Origin: Anaerolineae bacterium
Lineage (GTDB): Bacteria > Chloroflexota > Anaerolineae > Aggregatilineales > Phototrophicaceae
Reading direction: 5' to 3'
Length of the DNA: 64,000 nt
Assembly (NCBI GenBank): GCA_025454525.1
Contig: JALOOG010000012.1
Coordinates: 29,724-93,723 of the forward strand
A program made the translations under genes and the position numbers. Positions 8,091 through 17,080 of the stretch are shown here, in pieces (within the stretch, counting starts at the first letter, position 1; the number at the start of each line of letters is the position of its first letter). The notes beneath the pieces were generated by a model, which saw only the letters and a program-made list of their open reading frames with translations, did not search any database and was not told where the DNA came from.

Positions 8091-8100
8091 TTTAAGTCAC
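8087..8100. promoter_or_regulatory. Palindromic operator candidate GTGA-N6-TCAC
   Basis: GTGATTTAAGTCAC is an almost perfect 14-bp palindrome overlapping the kinase stop codon and lying 72 bases before the first CBS gene. Its form resembles CRP/FNR-type sites. A -10-like TATGAT at 8136 lies downstream. No regulator is assigned. Confidence 0.35.
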
Positions 8101-8171
8101 CGTTCTTGAATTACCTTTGTTGTGACAAGCTGGGTTATGATAGACCTAAAATACAGCCAAAGGGGTATTTT

Positions 8172-8609
8172 ATGTTGAATAACTTTACAGTAAAAGAATG
8201 GATGACCAGTCCGGTTATTACGGTGACACCAGACACAACCTTAAGCGCCGCCCATCAATTGATGAAAGACAAGAACGTGCGGCGCTTAATGGTGGTCGAA
8301 AATGAGAAATTGGTGGGTGTGATCACCAAAGGGGATGTGCGTGAAGCCAGTCCTTCCGATGCAACCTCGCTTAGCATTTGGGAATTGAACTATTTGTGGG
8401 CGCAATTGACGGTCGAAAAGGTCATGACTCGTCAAATTTTGAAAGTAAATTCTCATGATCCCATTAGCAAAGTAGCTCGCCTAATGTTGGAAAATAAGGT
8501 GAGTGGCCTTCCAGTGATGGATGAAAACGATCGCCTCGTCGGGGTGATCACCGAGTCCGACATCTTCAGGATGTTAGTCATCACTTCCGAACAAGTAAGC
8601 CAATCCTAA
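8172..8609 (+). CDS. CBS-domain pair protein 1
   Basis: A 145-residue protein made of two CBS motifs (about residues 5-60 and 78-138; VKEWMTSPVITVTPDTTL and VEKVMTRQILKVNSHDPI begin each), each ending in the usual GVIT(K/E)SD form. Stand-alone CBS pairs (Bateman modules) bind adenine nucleotides or related ligands and report energy state. The start is the ATG at 8172 with AAAGGGG nine bases upstream; a longer frame from 8106 would extend into the probable promoter. It is followed 33 bases later by a second CBS protein and preceded by a kinase, suggesting a sensing role. Confidence 0.85.
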   Translation: MLNNFTVKEWMTSPVITVTPDTTLSAAHQLMKDKNVRRLMVVENEKLVGVITKGDVREASPSDATSLSIWELNYLWAQLTVEKVMTRQILKVNSHDPISKVARLMLENKVSGLPVMDENDRLVGVITESDIFRMLVITSEQVSQS

Positions 8610-8642
8610 CAAATTGAAGTTGGTCAGTGAAGGAAAATAACG

Positions 8643-9059
8643 ATGAATGTGGTAGACATCATGACCCATAAACCGGTGACGATCCGAGCTGACCAGTCAC
8701 TCGCCCGCGCTTTAACCCTCATGCAAGAAGTGGGATGCCGTCATCTGCCTGTCATCAGTCATGACGGCCATTTAATCGGCGTGATTAGTGATCGGGATTG
8801 TCGCACGGTGATGAATTCGCCTTTAGTCGATCAAAACCCGGATGACTTGTTAACCCGCACCGCGGTGCGTAACGCCATGTCCGCCGCGCCGATCGCCACA
8901 GAACCGCATTGCAGTGCGGCCGAAGCCGCCCGTTTGATGTTAGAAAATCATATCGGTTGTTTGCCCGTCATGCGCGGTGAGACGATCGTCGGTATTGTCA
9001 CCACCTCTGACATCATGATGGCCTTTGTCCGTATGCAAACCGGCCAACTTGAAATGTAA
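8643..9059 (+). CDS. CBS-domain pair protein 2
   Basis: A 138-residue protein with two CBS motifs (residues about 1-58 and 73-132: VVDIMTHKPVTIRADQSL and VRNAMSAAPIATEPHCSA), with GVISDRD and GIVTTSD closing each. It probably arose with CBS protein 1 by duplication, though the sequences differ widely now. The ribosome-binding site GAAGGAAAA is good, and a strong terminator follows. Role as for other stand-alone CBS pairs: ligand-dependent regulation of an unidentified partner. Confidence 0.85.
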   Translation: MNVVDIMTHKPVTIRADQSLARALTLMQEVGCRHLPVISHDGHLIGVISDRDCRTVMNSPLVDQNPDDLLTRTAVRNAMSAAPIATEPHCSAAEAARLMLENHIGCLPVMRGETIVGIVTTSDIMMAFVRMQTGQLEM

Positions 9060-9061
9060 CC

Positions 9062-9100
9062 AACGGGACAGATTCACCAGAGTCTGTCCCGTTAAATTTT
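9062..9100 (+). terminator. Intrinsic terminator after CBS genes
   Basis: An 11-bp perfect stem AACGGGACAGA ... TCTGTCCCGTT with a 10-base loop, followed by AAATTTT. It starts three bases after the stop of the second CBS gene. Confidence 0.85.
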
Positions 9101-9168
9101 CCTTTGCGTGATCTCACGTTTTGATGTTAAGATTCCGAACGCTATTGTTTGACCGTCAAGGGATGTTC

Positions 9169-11061
9169 ATGCTGTATCGGATCGGACTCATCGTAATCGT
9201 GATCGGGTTGTGTGCTTGTGGGGCCGCCCCTACAGAGCCATTGCCTACCTTAGTCATTCTGCAAACCGCATCGCCAACCCCATTACCGCAACTTTTGGCA
9301 TTTTGGCAACCTGTCACCGGATCACTTTCGGCGGATGCAACTTCCCAAGCTTGGGTCTTTAACGCTGAACAAGGGGATCAAATTGCCCTTCGCGCCATTG
9401 GACGCGGTATCACCTTGACCTTACGCCTATACGATCCTACGGACACCTTGATCCGCGAAGGCGGAAGTATTCAAATGGCCTTACCAGTGACGGGGGAATA
9501 TCGCGTCCAAGTGATCGGTACAGGGGACGGCAGTTATGAATTGGGCCTTAGTTACACCGATCGCGAAAATTCGGGAATTGTCACGTCTACTCCGATTCCA
9601 GAAGTGGTCGGAGTCCCCACCCCGCCGCCGATTCCAGTCGATTTAGGCGCATTTATCGCACAATTAACCAACGGTGAAACGATCGGCGGGACGCTCACCG
9701 TCAACGATAACAATCACGTTTACACCTTTAACGGGATCGCGGGTCAATATATCACGTTAACGCTTGCACGGGTTTCGGGGGCCATATCCCCGTTACTTAC
9801 CCTGTACAATCCAACCGGTGAAGTGATCGCGGTAGATGCCAACAGTGGCAATAACAGCGATGCCCTCTTGCGAAGCATTTTATTGTCGGAAAATGGGATT
9901 TATGCCGTACAGGCCTCTGGTCGCGGTTTTGAAGGGGTTTATTCGATCGCGTTTCAAGCCACCGATGCGCCTGTTCCGATCACACCCACACTGATTATTG
10001 AACCTTCTCCGACTCGGTTTATTCCTCAACTCACTCCCGTGATCGATGCCGCGGACTTTGATGATAAATTACGCGATCATCTGCCTGTACGGGCCAATTT
10101 AGCCCGACCCGCTGCGGTCAACCGACATCTTTTTGATGCAACCTCAGGGGATGTGATCACGCTAGGCGTACAACCTACGGAGGAGTCCGCGGTGATCCCG
10201 CGCCTTGAATTAATCGATCCCAACGGATTGATCATCGCCACTGTAGACGGCGATCGCTCTCCTACCGATCGTTCCGCGTTAATTTCGCAGCTTCAGTTGG
10301 CCGAAACCGGTACCTATACCGTGTTTGTGAGCGCATTAGGCGAGTCTTTCGGAGAATACATCATCTCGTATGGTTTCGGCGCGACTCGTGACAATTGGAT
10401 GCGTGGGCCGGTGTATGTGGATCGCCCAAATGAAGGGGAGATCGTACAGGTCGGGATTCGGGATGTGTGGTATCTGCATTTAGAAGCCGGGGATGTGATC
10501 AGCGCTTCGGTGATGCCTTCGGCGGGTATTCTCGATCCGGTGTTAGAACTGGTCACGCGGGACGGCACATTGTTAGGCATTGACAACGGATCAGGCGAAA
10601 ACGGTGCATCGGTGATCAACGGGGTGCAGATTCCTCAAACGGATCTCTATTATTTGCGGGTGCGTCCGGCGCAAAATGAGTCCCTAGGGCGTTACGAGTT
10701 GACTTGGCGTTATGTGAGCGTTGCCCCCACTGCGACTCCTCCACAGGGAATCGCACGCTTGATGAGTATTACCGATCAAGTGGCCGATAGTGCTTATCAA
10801 TTTTATCCGTTCTATGGGCGTGCCGATCAACGGATTCGCATCAGCATCATCGCCGAATTTGGCAGCGATTTTGATCCGGTGAGCGCGTTATTAGATCCGA
10901 ATGCGGTGGTGATCGCTTCCGGAGATGATAGCCCTAATAGCTTAAATCCGGTCTATGAAGTCACCCTTCCGGCGGACGGTACCTATACCGTCCGCGTGAA
11001 TGGGTATCTAAAAGGCGGTAACTTTGACCTGATCGTAGAAGAGTTGATCGCGATCAGGTAG
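9169..11061 (+). CDS. Secreted lipoprotein with repeated PPC-like beta-domains
   Basis: A 630-residue lipoprotein. The signal peptide MLYRIGLIVIVIGLCACG gives a lipid-attachment Cys17. The mature part is a Thr/Pro-rich linker and about five beta-sandwich units, each with an early F/Y-x-G-x-x-G-x-x-I-x-L element, a central PxLxLxDPxGxxIA element and a closing GxYxVxVxGxxxGxYxL element, as in bacterial pre-peptidase C-terminal domains. No protease domain is present, so it is a stand-alone extracellular binding or scaffold protein. Start chosen at 9169 because AAGGG lies six bases upstream and the signal peptide begins there. The stop overlaps the converging esterase-like gene by 8 bases. Confidence 0.8.
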   Translation: MLYRIGLIVIVIGLCACGAAPTEPLPTLVILQTASPTPLPQLLAFWQPVTGSLSADATSQAWVFNAEQGDQIALRAIGRGITLTLRLYDPTDTLIREGGSIQMALPVTGEYRVQVIGTGDGSYELGLSYTDRENSGIVTSTPIPEVVGVPTPPPIPVDLGAFIAQLTNGETIGGTLTVNDNNHVYTFNGIAGQYITLTLARVSGAISPLLTLYNPTGEVIAVDANSGNNSDALLRSILLSENGIYAVQASGRGFEGVYSIAFQATDAPVPITPTLIIEPSPTRFIPQLTPVIDAADFDDKLRDHLPVRANLARPAAVNRHLFDATSGDVITLGVQPTEESAVIPRLELIDPNGLIIATVDGDRSPTDRSALISQLQLAETGTYTVFVSALGESFGEYIISYGFGATRDNWMRGPVYVDRPNEGEIVQVGIRDVWYLHLEAGDVISASVMPSAGILDPVLELVTRDGTLLGIDNGSGENGASVINGVQIPQTDLYYLRVRPAQNESLGRYELTWRYVSVAPTATPPQGIARLMSITDQVADSAYQFYPFYGRADQRIRISIIAEFGSDFDPVSALLDPNAVVIASGDDSPNSLNPVYEVTLPADGTYTVRVNGYLKGGNFDLIVEELIAIR

Positions 11062-12247
11062 CCGACACTTCCCCCGGATATGCCCATGATAACGCTTCCG
11101 GCACGATACTACGGAAACCGACCAAGCCATGACCGCTGCCTAATTCGGCGTATTTATAAGCGGTATCGGCGCGCTTTTCCAAAATTTGCCGGAGCGTTTG
11201 TGCCGGATTGTAAAACCGTGAACGTGCTTCATAACGTCCCACCGATTGGAAGATCCGTCGGGGTAACAACCGTGCTTGATCGAAACGTGTTGCATAGGTT
11301 TCTAGCAATTCTTCCGCGATCCCTTTGCCTAATGGCGGCGATAACATGATCAATTGTGAGAACACCGCCGGATTTAACAGGGCCGCATGAGCCGCCGCGA
11401 TCGCACTCACTGCCACACCACCGACTCCTAAATTGGTGGGATCAACGCGATATTGGGCTTGCAAGAAGGGGAGTAGTTCGGTGAGGGTGAAGAAATAATG
11501 CCGATCGTTGCTCACATAGGTCTTGATCCGGTCACTTTGATCGCCACTTTGGATCATCGCGATTATCACCGGCCGCATCCGCCCATGTTTGATCAGCGCG
11601 TCCGCCACATGGGGGATTTGCATTGTCCCGATCGCCCATTGCCCATCGTTGAGGATCAAGAGGGGATAGGCTTGTTTGTTATGCTCATACCCCGGTGGGG
11701 TATAGACCCATAACTTGCGCCCCGTGAAATTTAATTGTGCGCTGTTGATCTGATGCTCAAATACGCGGCCTTTGGGGACTCGTGATAATTTTGCCCAATC
11801 GGGAAATGACCGCGCCGCGGACATCCGTAACACCGACACATCCATTTGTTGCGTTTTCATGCGGATCGGGTTATACGGATCGGCCATCCAAAAGTTTTTG
11901 ATCCGTTGCACAATATCGCGTTCTTGGGCGATCGGGGTCATCGGATCGTTCACCACAATCAGATAATCCAACAGATCATCCTCTTGAAAGGTGAGGGTGA
12001 CATACCAGAGTGATGTTCCGGCGAGGTTTTGCATTGGTACAAACGGCGGATCGCTTTTGACGTTATCAAGGTTGACGGCCACACTTTTTGCGCCCGATCG
12101 TGCATAGATAAATGTCGCTTTACGCCCCTCAACCCACGGAAAATTCGGATGTTCTCGTAACAACGCATTTACAAGGGGTTGACGTTGCTCTAGCGGTGTT
12201 TCCAGCGCATCGGCAAGAAATCGTTCAAAAGAAGACCATTTTGGCAT
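11054..12247 (-). CDS. Esterase-fold protein (enterochelin-esterase-like) lacking the nucleophile serine
   Basis: A 397-residue protein with an N-terminal Ig/CBM48-like domain (about 30-115) and a C-terminal alpha/beta-hydrolase of the Fes/esterase-D type: LWVYTPPGYE, LLILNDGQW, DRHYFFTLTELLPFLQAQYRV and a His373 loop ELGSGHGLVGF. The nucleophile elbow, normally G-x-S-x-G-G in this family, reads G277-V-A279-V-S281-A, so the catalytic Ser position is Ala. The Asp/His side looks kept. It is probably catalytically dead or altered. The start at 12247 has AAGGAG at good spacing; a longer frame from 12310 enters the divergent promoter region. Confidence 0.78.
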   Translation of the reverse strand: MPKWSSFERFLADALETPLEQRQPLVNALLREHPNFPWVEGRKATFIYARSGAKSVAVNLDNVKSDPPFVPMQNLAGTSLWYVTLTFQEDDLLDYLIVVNDPMTPIAQERDIVQRIKNFWMADPYNPIRMKTQQMDVSVLRMSAARSFPDWAKLSRVPKGRVFEHQINSAQLNFTGRKLWVYTPPGYEHNKQAYPLLILNDGQWAIGTMQIPHVADALIKHGRMRPVIIAMIQSGDQSDRIKTYVSNDRHYFFTLTELLPFLQAQYRVDPTNLGVGGVAVSAIAAAHAALLNPAVFSQLIMLSPPLGKGIAEELLETYATRFDQARLLPRRIFQSVGRYEARSRFYNPAQTLRQILEKRADTAYKYAELGSGHGLVGFRSIVPEALSWAYPGEVSAT

Positions 12248-12326
12248 CAGCGCTGCGCTCCTTATGCTAAACTGAAGTGATCTATCTAAATCAGCAAAAG
12301 CATAACACATCGCTTCTCGTTTTGGT

Positions 12327-13685
12327 GTGAGTATTTGGGGAAATGTCCGTTTGTTTAGACGATTTTGGCCGATTCAATTTGGGATTCTGCTCACTTTTTT
12401 AGCTGTTCCGATCTGGTATCGCTTTGGCGAAGCGCCGTGGGGAGTCACACCGTTTTATTTCACCCGTTTTCTGATCCTGATCCCGCTTACACTCACCGTG
12501 ATCCTCTGGTTTCTGTTGGGAATGCCCGGGATTCGTCGCTTTCTAGAGGATAAATTACGGGTGATTCTGTTTATCGCGTTATTTGCTTATGCGCTATGGT
12601 CGTATGCGTCGGGTGGATGGGCGTTTATGCGCGTGGATCAACCAGATCTTGCCCTAAACATCAGTTTACAATTTGCGCTAGTGGTGCTTTTTTGCTTGGT
12701 AATCGCTTGTAGTCAGATCCCGCCGCGTTGGGTGATCCTTGTGTTGATCGTTGGTCTCATCTGGAGCGTAGCGATCGGCGGCGCGCAAGTGGCGTTACAG
12801 CGTTCTTTGGGTTGGCAACACTTGGGCGAATTTCCGCTTGATCCCGCTTTATCGGGGATCAGTGTGATCCAAGTAGATGATCAGCGTTGGCTGCGTCCCT
12901 ATGCTTTATTGCCACATCCGAATCCTTTAGCGGGATTTTTGGGAGTCGCGTTATTGGCATTGATTGCTCCCTTGACCGATCCGCGTCCGCTGATCCGGTG
13001 GAGCGCACACGCGATCTTGATCATCGGATTATGGGGTTTACTGCTCACTTTTTCGCGGGGGGCTTGGTTGGCCTTGTTAGGGGCGGGCGTGTTTCTCTTG
13101 CCGCTGTTATGGCGCTTAGATCGTTTACGTTTGACCTTCCCCTTGATCATCGCCACAATGACCGCCGTCTGTTTTTTTTTGATCTATCAACCCTTGATCT
13201 TGACTCGTGCCGGAATTGATCAAGAGGGACAACCCGAAAATACCGAATTGTATTCGATCGGTGAGCGCGCCCTGTTAAGTCAATTGGCGGTGCGTACCAT
13301 TCGTGATTATCCGTTGGTGGGAGTCGGCGCGGGCAATTTTCCGTGGCGGGCCAGTTATTACTTTTATGAAGATCGCATCCGACTCCGCGGCAATCATGTG
13401 CATCAGGTCTGGTTATCGGTCTGGGCCGAAACGGGATTGATCGGCTTTATCTTGTTAAATATCGCGTTGATTGCGGGGTTTGAGAGCGCTTTAGGCCAAA
13501 TTCGTCTGAAATCTAAGGATGCGATCGGCCGCGCCGTGTTGTTAGCGGGTGTGATCGCGCTCACCTTGATCGGCTTATTTGATTATTACCCATATACCTT
13601 GCCCCAATTTCAAATTTTATGGTGGGGGTTGTTGGCAGTGGTGATCAGCCCTGATCCTGAAATAGCGAGTCCCGTCCCTGCATGA
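12327..13685 (+). CDS. O-antigen ligase/polymerase-like membrane protein (Wzy_C)
   Basis: A 452-residue protein with about eleven hydrophobic helices. The long periplasmic-type loop after PHPNPLAGFLGVALL, the RGAWLALLGA motif and HVHQVWLSVWAETGLIGF are characteristic of the Wzy_C/O-antigen ligase family, which polymerises or transfers lipid-linked glycans outside the membrane. In a probable monoderm it may build a surface polysaccharide or glycosylate proteins. It starts with GTG; no strong ribosome-binding site is visible, so the start is uncertain by a few codons. Confidence 0.82.
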   Translation: MSIWGNVRLFRRFWPIQFGILLTFLAVPIWYRFGEAPWGVTPFYFTRFLILIPLTLTVILWFLLGMPGIRRFLEDKLRVILFIALFAYALWSYASGGWAFMRVDQPDLALNISLQFALVVLFCLVIACSQIPPRWVILVLIVGLIWSVAIGGAQVALQRSLGWQHLGEFPLDPALSGISVIQVDDQRWLRPYALLPHPNPLAGFLGVALLALIAPLTDPRPLIRWSAHAILIIGLWGLLLTFSRGAWLALLGAGVFLLPLLWRLDRLRLTFPLIIATMTAVCFFLIYQPLILTRAGIDQEGQPENTELYSIGERALLSQLAVRTIRDYPLVGVGAGNFPWRASYYFYEDRIRLRGNHVHQVWLSVWAETGLIGFILLNIALIAGFESALGQIRLKSKDAIGRAVLLAGVIALTLIGLFDYYPYTLPQFQILWWGLLAVVISPDPEIASPVPA

Positions 13686-13727
13686 TACAATCGCACGCAT
13701 AAATGCTCTATTTCAGAAGGATTCCCA

Positions 13728-16700
13728 ATGGTGACCAGTGACCAGATTAAAGATTATTTATTTCGCGGCAACTTAGACGAGATCGACCCCGATGTCGCTG
13801 AACTTGTCCGCCATGAAACCGCTCGTCAAGCCCGTTATTTGATCATGATCCCTTCAGAAAGCACCATCCCGCAAGCGGTGCGTGAGACGCTTTCTTCAGC
13901 TTTTCATAACATTTACGCCGAAGGCTATCCGTTAGAGTCGACTCGTGTCTTACCAGAAGCCGAGTTGTTAGATTACAACGCCCGCTTAACCGAATACCGT
14001 CGCTATGGGGATGAGCGTTATTACATGGGGACGGAATACGCCAATATCGTCGAAAGCTTGGCCCGCCGCCGCGCCGCCGAATTATTTGCGACTGATCGCG
14101 TTAAGGCCGATGATCTATTCGTCAATGTGCAGGCCTTATCCGGTGCGCCAGCCAACAACGCGGTGTATTCGGCCTTGCTCAAAGTCGGTGATGTGGTCAT
14201 GGGGATGGACTTAATCCAAGGCGGACATCTGACTCATGGCAGTCCGGTGAATCGTAGCGGCAAAAATTACACGATCGTTAGCTACGGCATTAATCCGTCC
14301 ACCGGCCAAATTGATTATGATGAGATGTTGCGCCTTGCCAAAGAACATCAACCCAAGATGATCATCGGCGGTTATAGCAGCTATCCACATACGCCGGATT
14401 GGGCGAAATATCGTGAGATCGCCGATGCTGTGGGCGCATATCTGTTAGCGGATATTGCCCATGTGGCCGGCTTAGTGGCCGCCGGAGTCTATCCGAATCC
14501 CGTTGGGATCGCCGATGTGGTGACGTTTACCACCCATAAGACCTTAGGTGGGCCGCGTGGCGCGGTGATCATCACCCACAAAAAAGCGTTAGCGACCAAA
14601 TTGGATCGGGCGGTATTCCCCGGTGAGCAGGGTGGCCCGCACATGAACGCGATTGCTGCTTTGGCCGTCGCACTTAAATTAGCGGCTACCGATCAATTTA
14701 AGGAATTGCAACAACGCACCGTCGAAAATGCGGCCCGCTTAGCGCAACGTCTGCATGATCGCGGCTTACGCATCCCGTTTAACGGCACGACCACCCACCT
14801 GTTAAATGTCGATTGTTCAGCGATCACTGGCCCAGACGGCACGCCCTTAAGTGGTGATATGGCCGCCCGCATTTTGGATTTAGTGGGGATCGTCTGCAAT
14901 CGTCAAACCATTCCGGGCGATACCAGTGCTTTACGTCCGTCCGGGATTCGACTTGGCACACCATGGATTACACAACGCGGTTTCGGCCCGGCCGAAATTG
15001 ATGAATTAGCGGACATCATTGCAGATGTGCTGCTCAATTGTGTGCCGTTTAGCTATAGTGGCAAGAAAAATCCCTTAGCCCGCGCTAAATTGGACTTTGA
15101 ATTGTTGCAAAATGCCAAGTTGCGTGTGCGCGATCTCGCCGCCAGTGTCGGGATTGATACCGATGCTGTAGCGGATGATTACCCCCATTTTTATTACAGC
15201 GACTCGGTAGACGGCGCGCAAACCTTGTCGATCAGTGGCCCCAAGTCGAAAGAGTTTTTGCAAGTCGTCTTAACCAGTGATGTTGAAGCCCTCAAAGTCG
15301 GTGAGCAACAAGCGACTCGCCTCTTGACTCCACATGGCCAAGAAGTCAGCTATGGACTCTTGGAGAATGTGAACGATCAAAGCTATCTGTTACACGTCAA
15401 CGATCACGGCGGTTACATTGCCGCATGGTTACGCGCCTTATCTGACGGCTTTGTCATTTTTGATCACCAAGACATTTACGCCAAAGTGCCGGGCCCAGTG
15501 GATGTTCGCGTGATCAGTCCGACACGCCAAGTCACCGAATTTGCCCGTGAGGCGGGTTATGCCCCGTATAAGACCTATTTCATCGGGATGAATGGTGAAC
15601 AGTACCTTAGCCAACGCGATTTTGTGCCACAACCGTTTGTCTGGCAAGAACCGCAACGTGATCTACTCACCACCTCGCTCCATAGTCTCCACAAGAACAT
15701 GAACGCCAAAATGGTCGAATTTGCCGGATATGATATGCCTGTATGGTATACCTCGGTTATGGAAGAACATCTCGCGGTACGTAACTCTGCGGGGATCTTT
15801 GATGTCACCCACATGGGCGTTTTTGATGTACGAGGCGCGGGTGCAGAGGCCTTCTTAAACGCGGTGACGACGAATGATGTCCCGGCCTTAGCGGTAGGGG
15901 AGTCGCATTACACCTATTTCTTAGACACCGACGGCATCCCGTTAGACGATTTGATGATCTATCGCCTTGCTTTAGATCATTTTATGGTGGTCGTGAATGC
16001 GTCCAATAATGATAAAAATTGGGCTTGGCTCAAAGCGGTGAAAAATGGCGAAGTGATCATCGATCCCGCATATCTTTCGCGTCGGGCGGCTGGAGCCGAT
16101 CGTTGTGTTTTGCGTGATCTCCGCAATCGCACCGCGGGTAAAGAAATGCGTGTGGATTTAGCGCTCCAAGGCCCGCAAAGCCTCAATATCCTCTTAAAAC
16201 TAGAAGCATCGGAGGAGGTCAAAGCGCGCTTAAAAGCCTTAGCATGGGCGGGAGTCATGCCGATCAACCTTGGCGGTTATGATCTGATCATTTCGCGCAC
16301 GGGTTACACCGGTGAACGGGTTGCTTATGAGTTATTTGTGCATCCAGAGGCCGCGCCTTATTTATTCCGTAAGTTGATCGATCTAGGCGCGACGGCTTGT
16401 GGTTTAGCTTCACGCGATAGCCTTCGCACTGAGGCCGGACTCCCGCTTTACGGGCATGAATTAGCGGGATCGCTCAACCTTAACCCGGCGGATGCGGGCT
16501 TTGATACGTATGTCAAGTTGTCGAAACCGTTTTTTGTGGGCAAAACCGCTTATATTGCCCATGAACAACAACGCGATGCCGAGATCGCCCGTTTCCGCTT
16601 AGAGGTGAAAGGCGCTCGCCCCGCGCATCAAGGGGATCCTATGGTGGATCGGCGCGGGCGTGTAGTGGGCATTGTGACCAGTTGCAGCATCGATAGCGAG

Positions 16701-16883
16701 GGGTATCAATTAGGTCAAGTCTACCTCAAACAAGAGTATCATGAAGAAGGTACACAATTGTTTGTATTTGCTGGATCAGAACGTACCAAGCCGCAATCCG
16801 TCGCGGGTTTAAGCATCGGGAGCAAGGCCCCCATGCCAGAGAGCGCCACGATCTTAAGCCGTTTCCCCAAGCGCAAGAAGTAA
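13728..16883 (+). CDS. Fused serine hydroxymethyltransferase - aminomethyltransferase (GlyA-GcvT)
   Basis: A 1051-residue fusion. Residues 1-440 are a complete SHMT with the PLP-binding Lys271 in TFTTHKTLGGPRG and Asp242/His245 in ADIAHVAG. Residues about 490-600 resemble a partial, degenerate GcvT/YgfZ folate-binding domain (LSISGPKSKEFLQ, TRLLTPHGQEVSYGL). Residues about 645-1045 are a full aminomethyltransferase (KMVEFAGYDMPVWY, FDVTHMGVFDV, catalytic Asp in GIPLDDLMIYR). GcvT releases ammonia and 5,10-methylene-THF from lipoyl-bound aminomethyl; SHMT can use that methylene-THF with glycine to make serine. The other glycine-cleavage subunits lie at 59-62 kb. AGAAGG precedes the ATG. Cytoplasmic. 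Confidence 0.93.
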   Translation: MVTSDQIKDYLFRGNLDEIDPDVAELVRHETARQARYLIMIPSESTIPQAVRETLSSAFHNIYAEGYPLESTRVLPEAELLDYNARLTEYRRYGDERYYMGTEYANIVESLARRRAAELFATDRVKADDLFVNVQALSGAPANNAVYSALLKVGDVVMGMDLIQGGHLTHGSPVNRSGKNYTIVSYGINPSTGQIDYDEMLRLAKEHQPKMIIGGYSSYPHTPDWAKYREIADAVGAYLLADIAHVAGLVAAGVYPNPVGIADVVTFTTHKTLGGPRGAVIITHKKALATKLDRAVFPGEQGGPHMNAIAALAVALKLAATDQFKELQQRTVENAARLAQRLHDRGLRIPFNGTTTHLLNVDCSAITGPDGTPLSGDMAARILDLVGIVCNRQTIPGDTSALRPSGIRLGTPWITQRGFGPAEIDELADIIADVLLNCVPFSYSGKKNPLARAKLDFELLQNAKLRVRDLAASVGIDTDAVADDYPHFYYSDSVDGAQTLSISGPKSKEFLQVVLTSDVEALKVGEQQATRLLTPHGQEVSYGLLENVNDQSYLLHVNDHGGYIAAWLRALSDGFVIFDHQDIYAKVPGPVDVRVISPTRQVTEFAREAGYAPYKTYFIGMNGEQYLSQRDFVPQPFVWQEPQRDLLTTSLHSLHKNMNAKMVEFAGYDMPVWYTSVMEEHLAVRNSAGIFDVTHMGVFDVRGAGAEAFLNAVTTNDVPALAVGESHYTYFLDTDGIPLDDLMIYRLALDHFMVVVNASNNDKNWAWLKAVKNGEVIIDPAYLSRRAAGADRCVLRDLRNRTAGKEMRVDLALQGPQSLNILLKLEASEEVKARLKALAWAGVMPINLGGYDLIISRTGYTGERVAYELFVHPEAAPYLFRKLIDLGATACGLASRDSLRTEAGLPLYGHELAGSLNLNPADAGFDTYVKLSKPFFVGKTAYIAHEQQRDAEIARFRLEVKGARPAHQGDPMVDRRGRVVGIVTSCSIDSEGYQLGQVYLKQEYHEEGTQLFVFAGSERTKPQSVAGLSIGSKAPMPESATILSRFPKRKK

Positions 16884-16896
16884 ACGCCGCTGAATG

Positions 16897-16930
16897 CAAG
16901 GGACGTAATTCGTTTTTGTTACGTCCCTTG
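16897..16930 (+). terminator. Hairpin after GlyA-GcvT fusion gene
   Basis: A 12-bp perfect stem CAAGGGACGTAA ... TTACGTCCCTTG with a 10-base T-rich loop, 14 bases after the stop. The downstream tail is not T-rich, so termination may rely on the hairpin alone. The rest of 16931-17012 shows nothing. Confidence 0.6.
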
Positions 16931-17012
16931 TGAGTGTTGCGATCTAACGTTTCGCTTTTCATCGTGAAGAGAATTGATTTTTACTCTAAGAAAAATTTAA
17001 TCGAATCTCCGT

Positions 17013-17041
17013 TTGATTCCATTTCTTTCCGATGGTAAAAT
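17013..17041 (+). promoter_or_regulatory. Putative promoter of acyl-CoA dehydrogenase gene
   Basis: TTGATT, 17 bases, TAAAAT, ending 39 bases before the ATG. Both hexamers match consensus at four or five of six positions with ideal spacing. Confidence 0.6.
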
Positions 17042-17080
17042 CGAATCATGAGTAGATTATTTTAGAGTTGAGAGTGTGGG

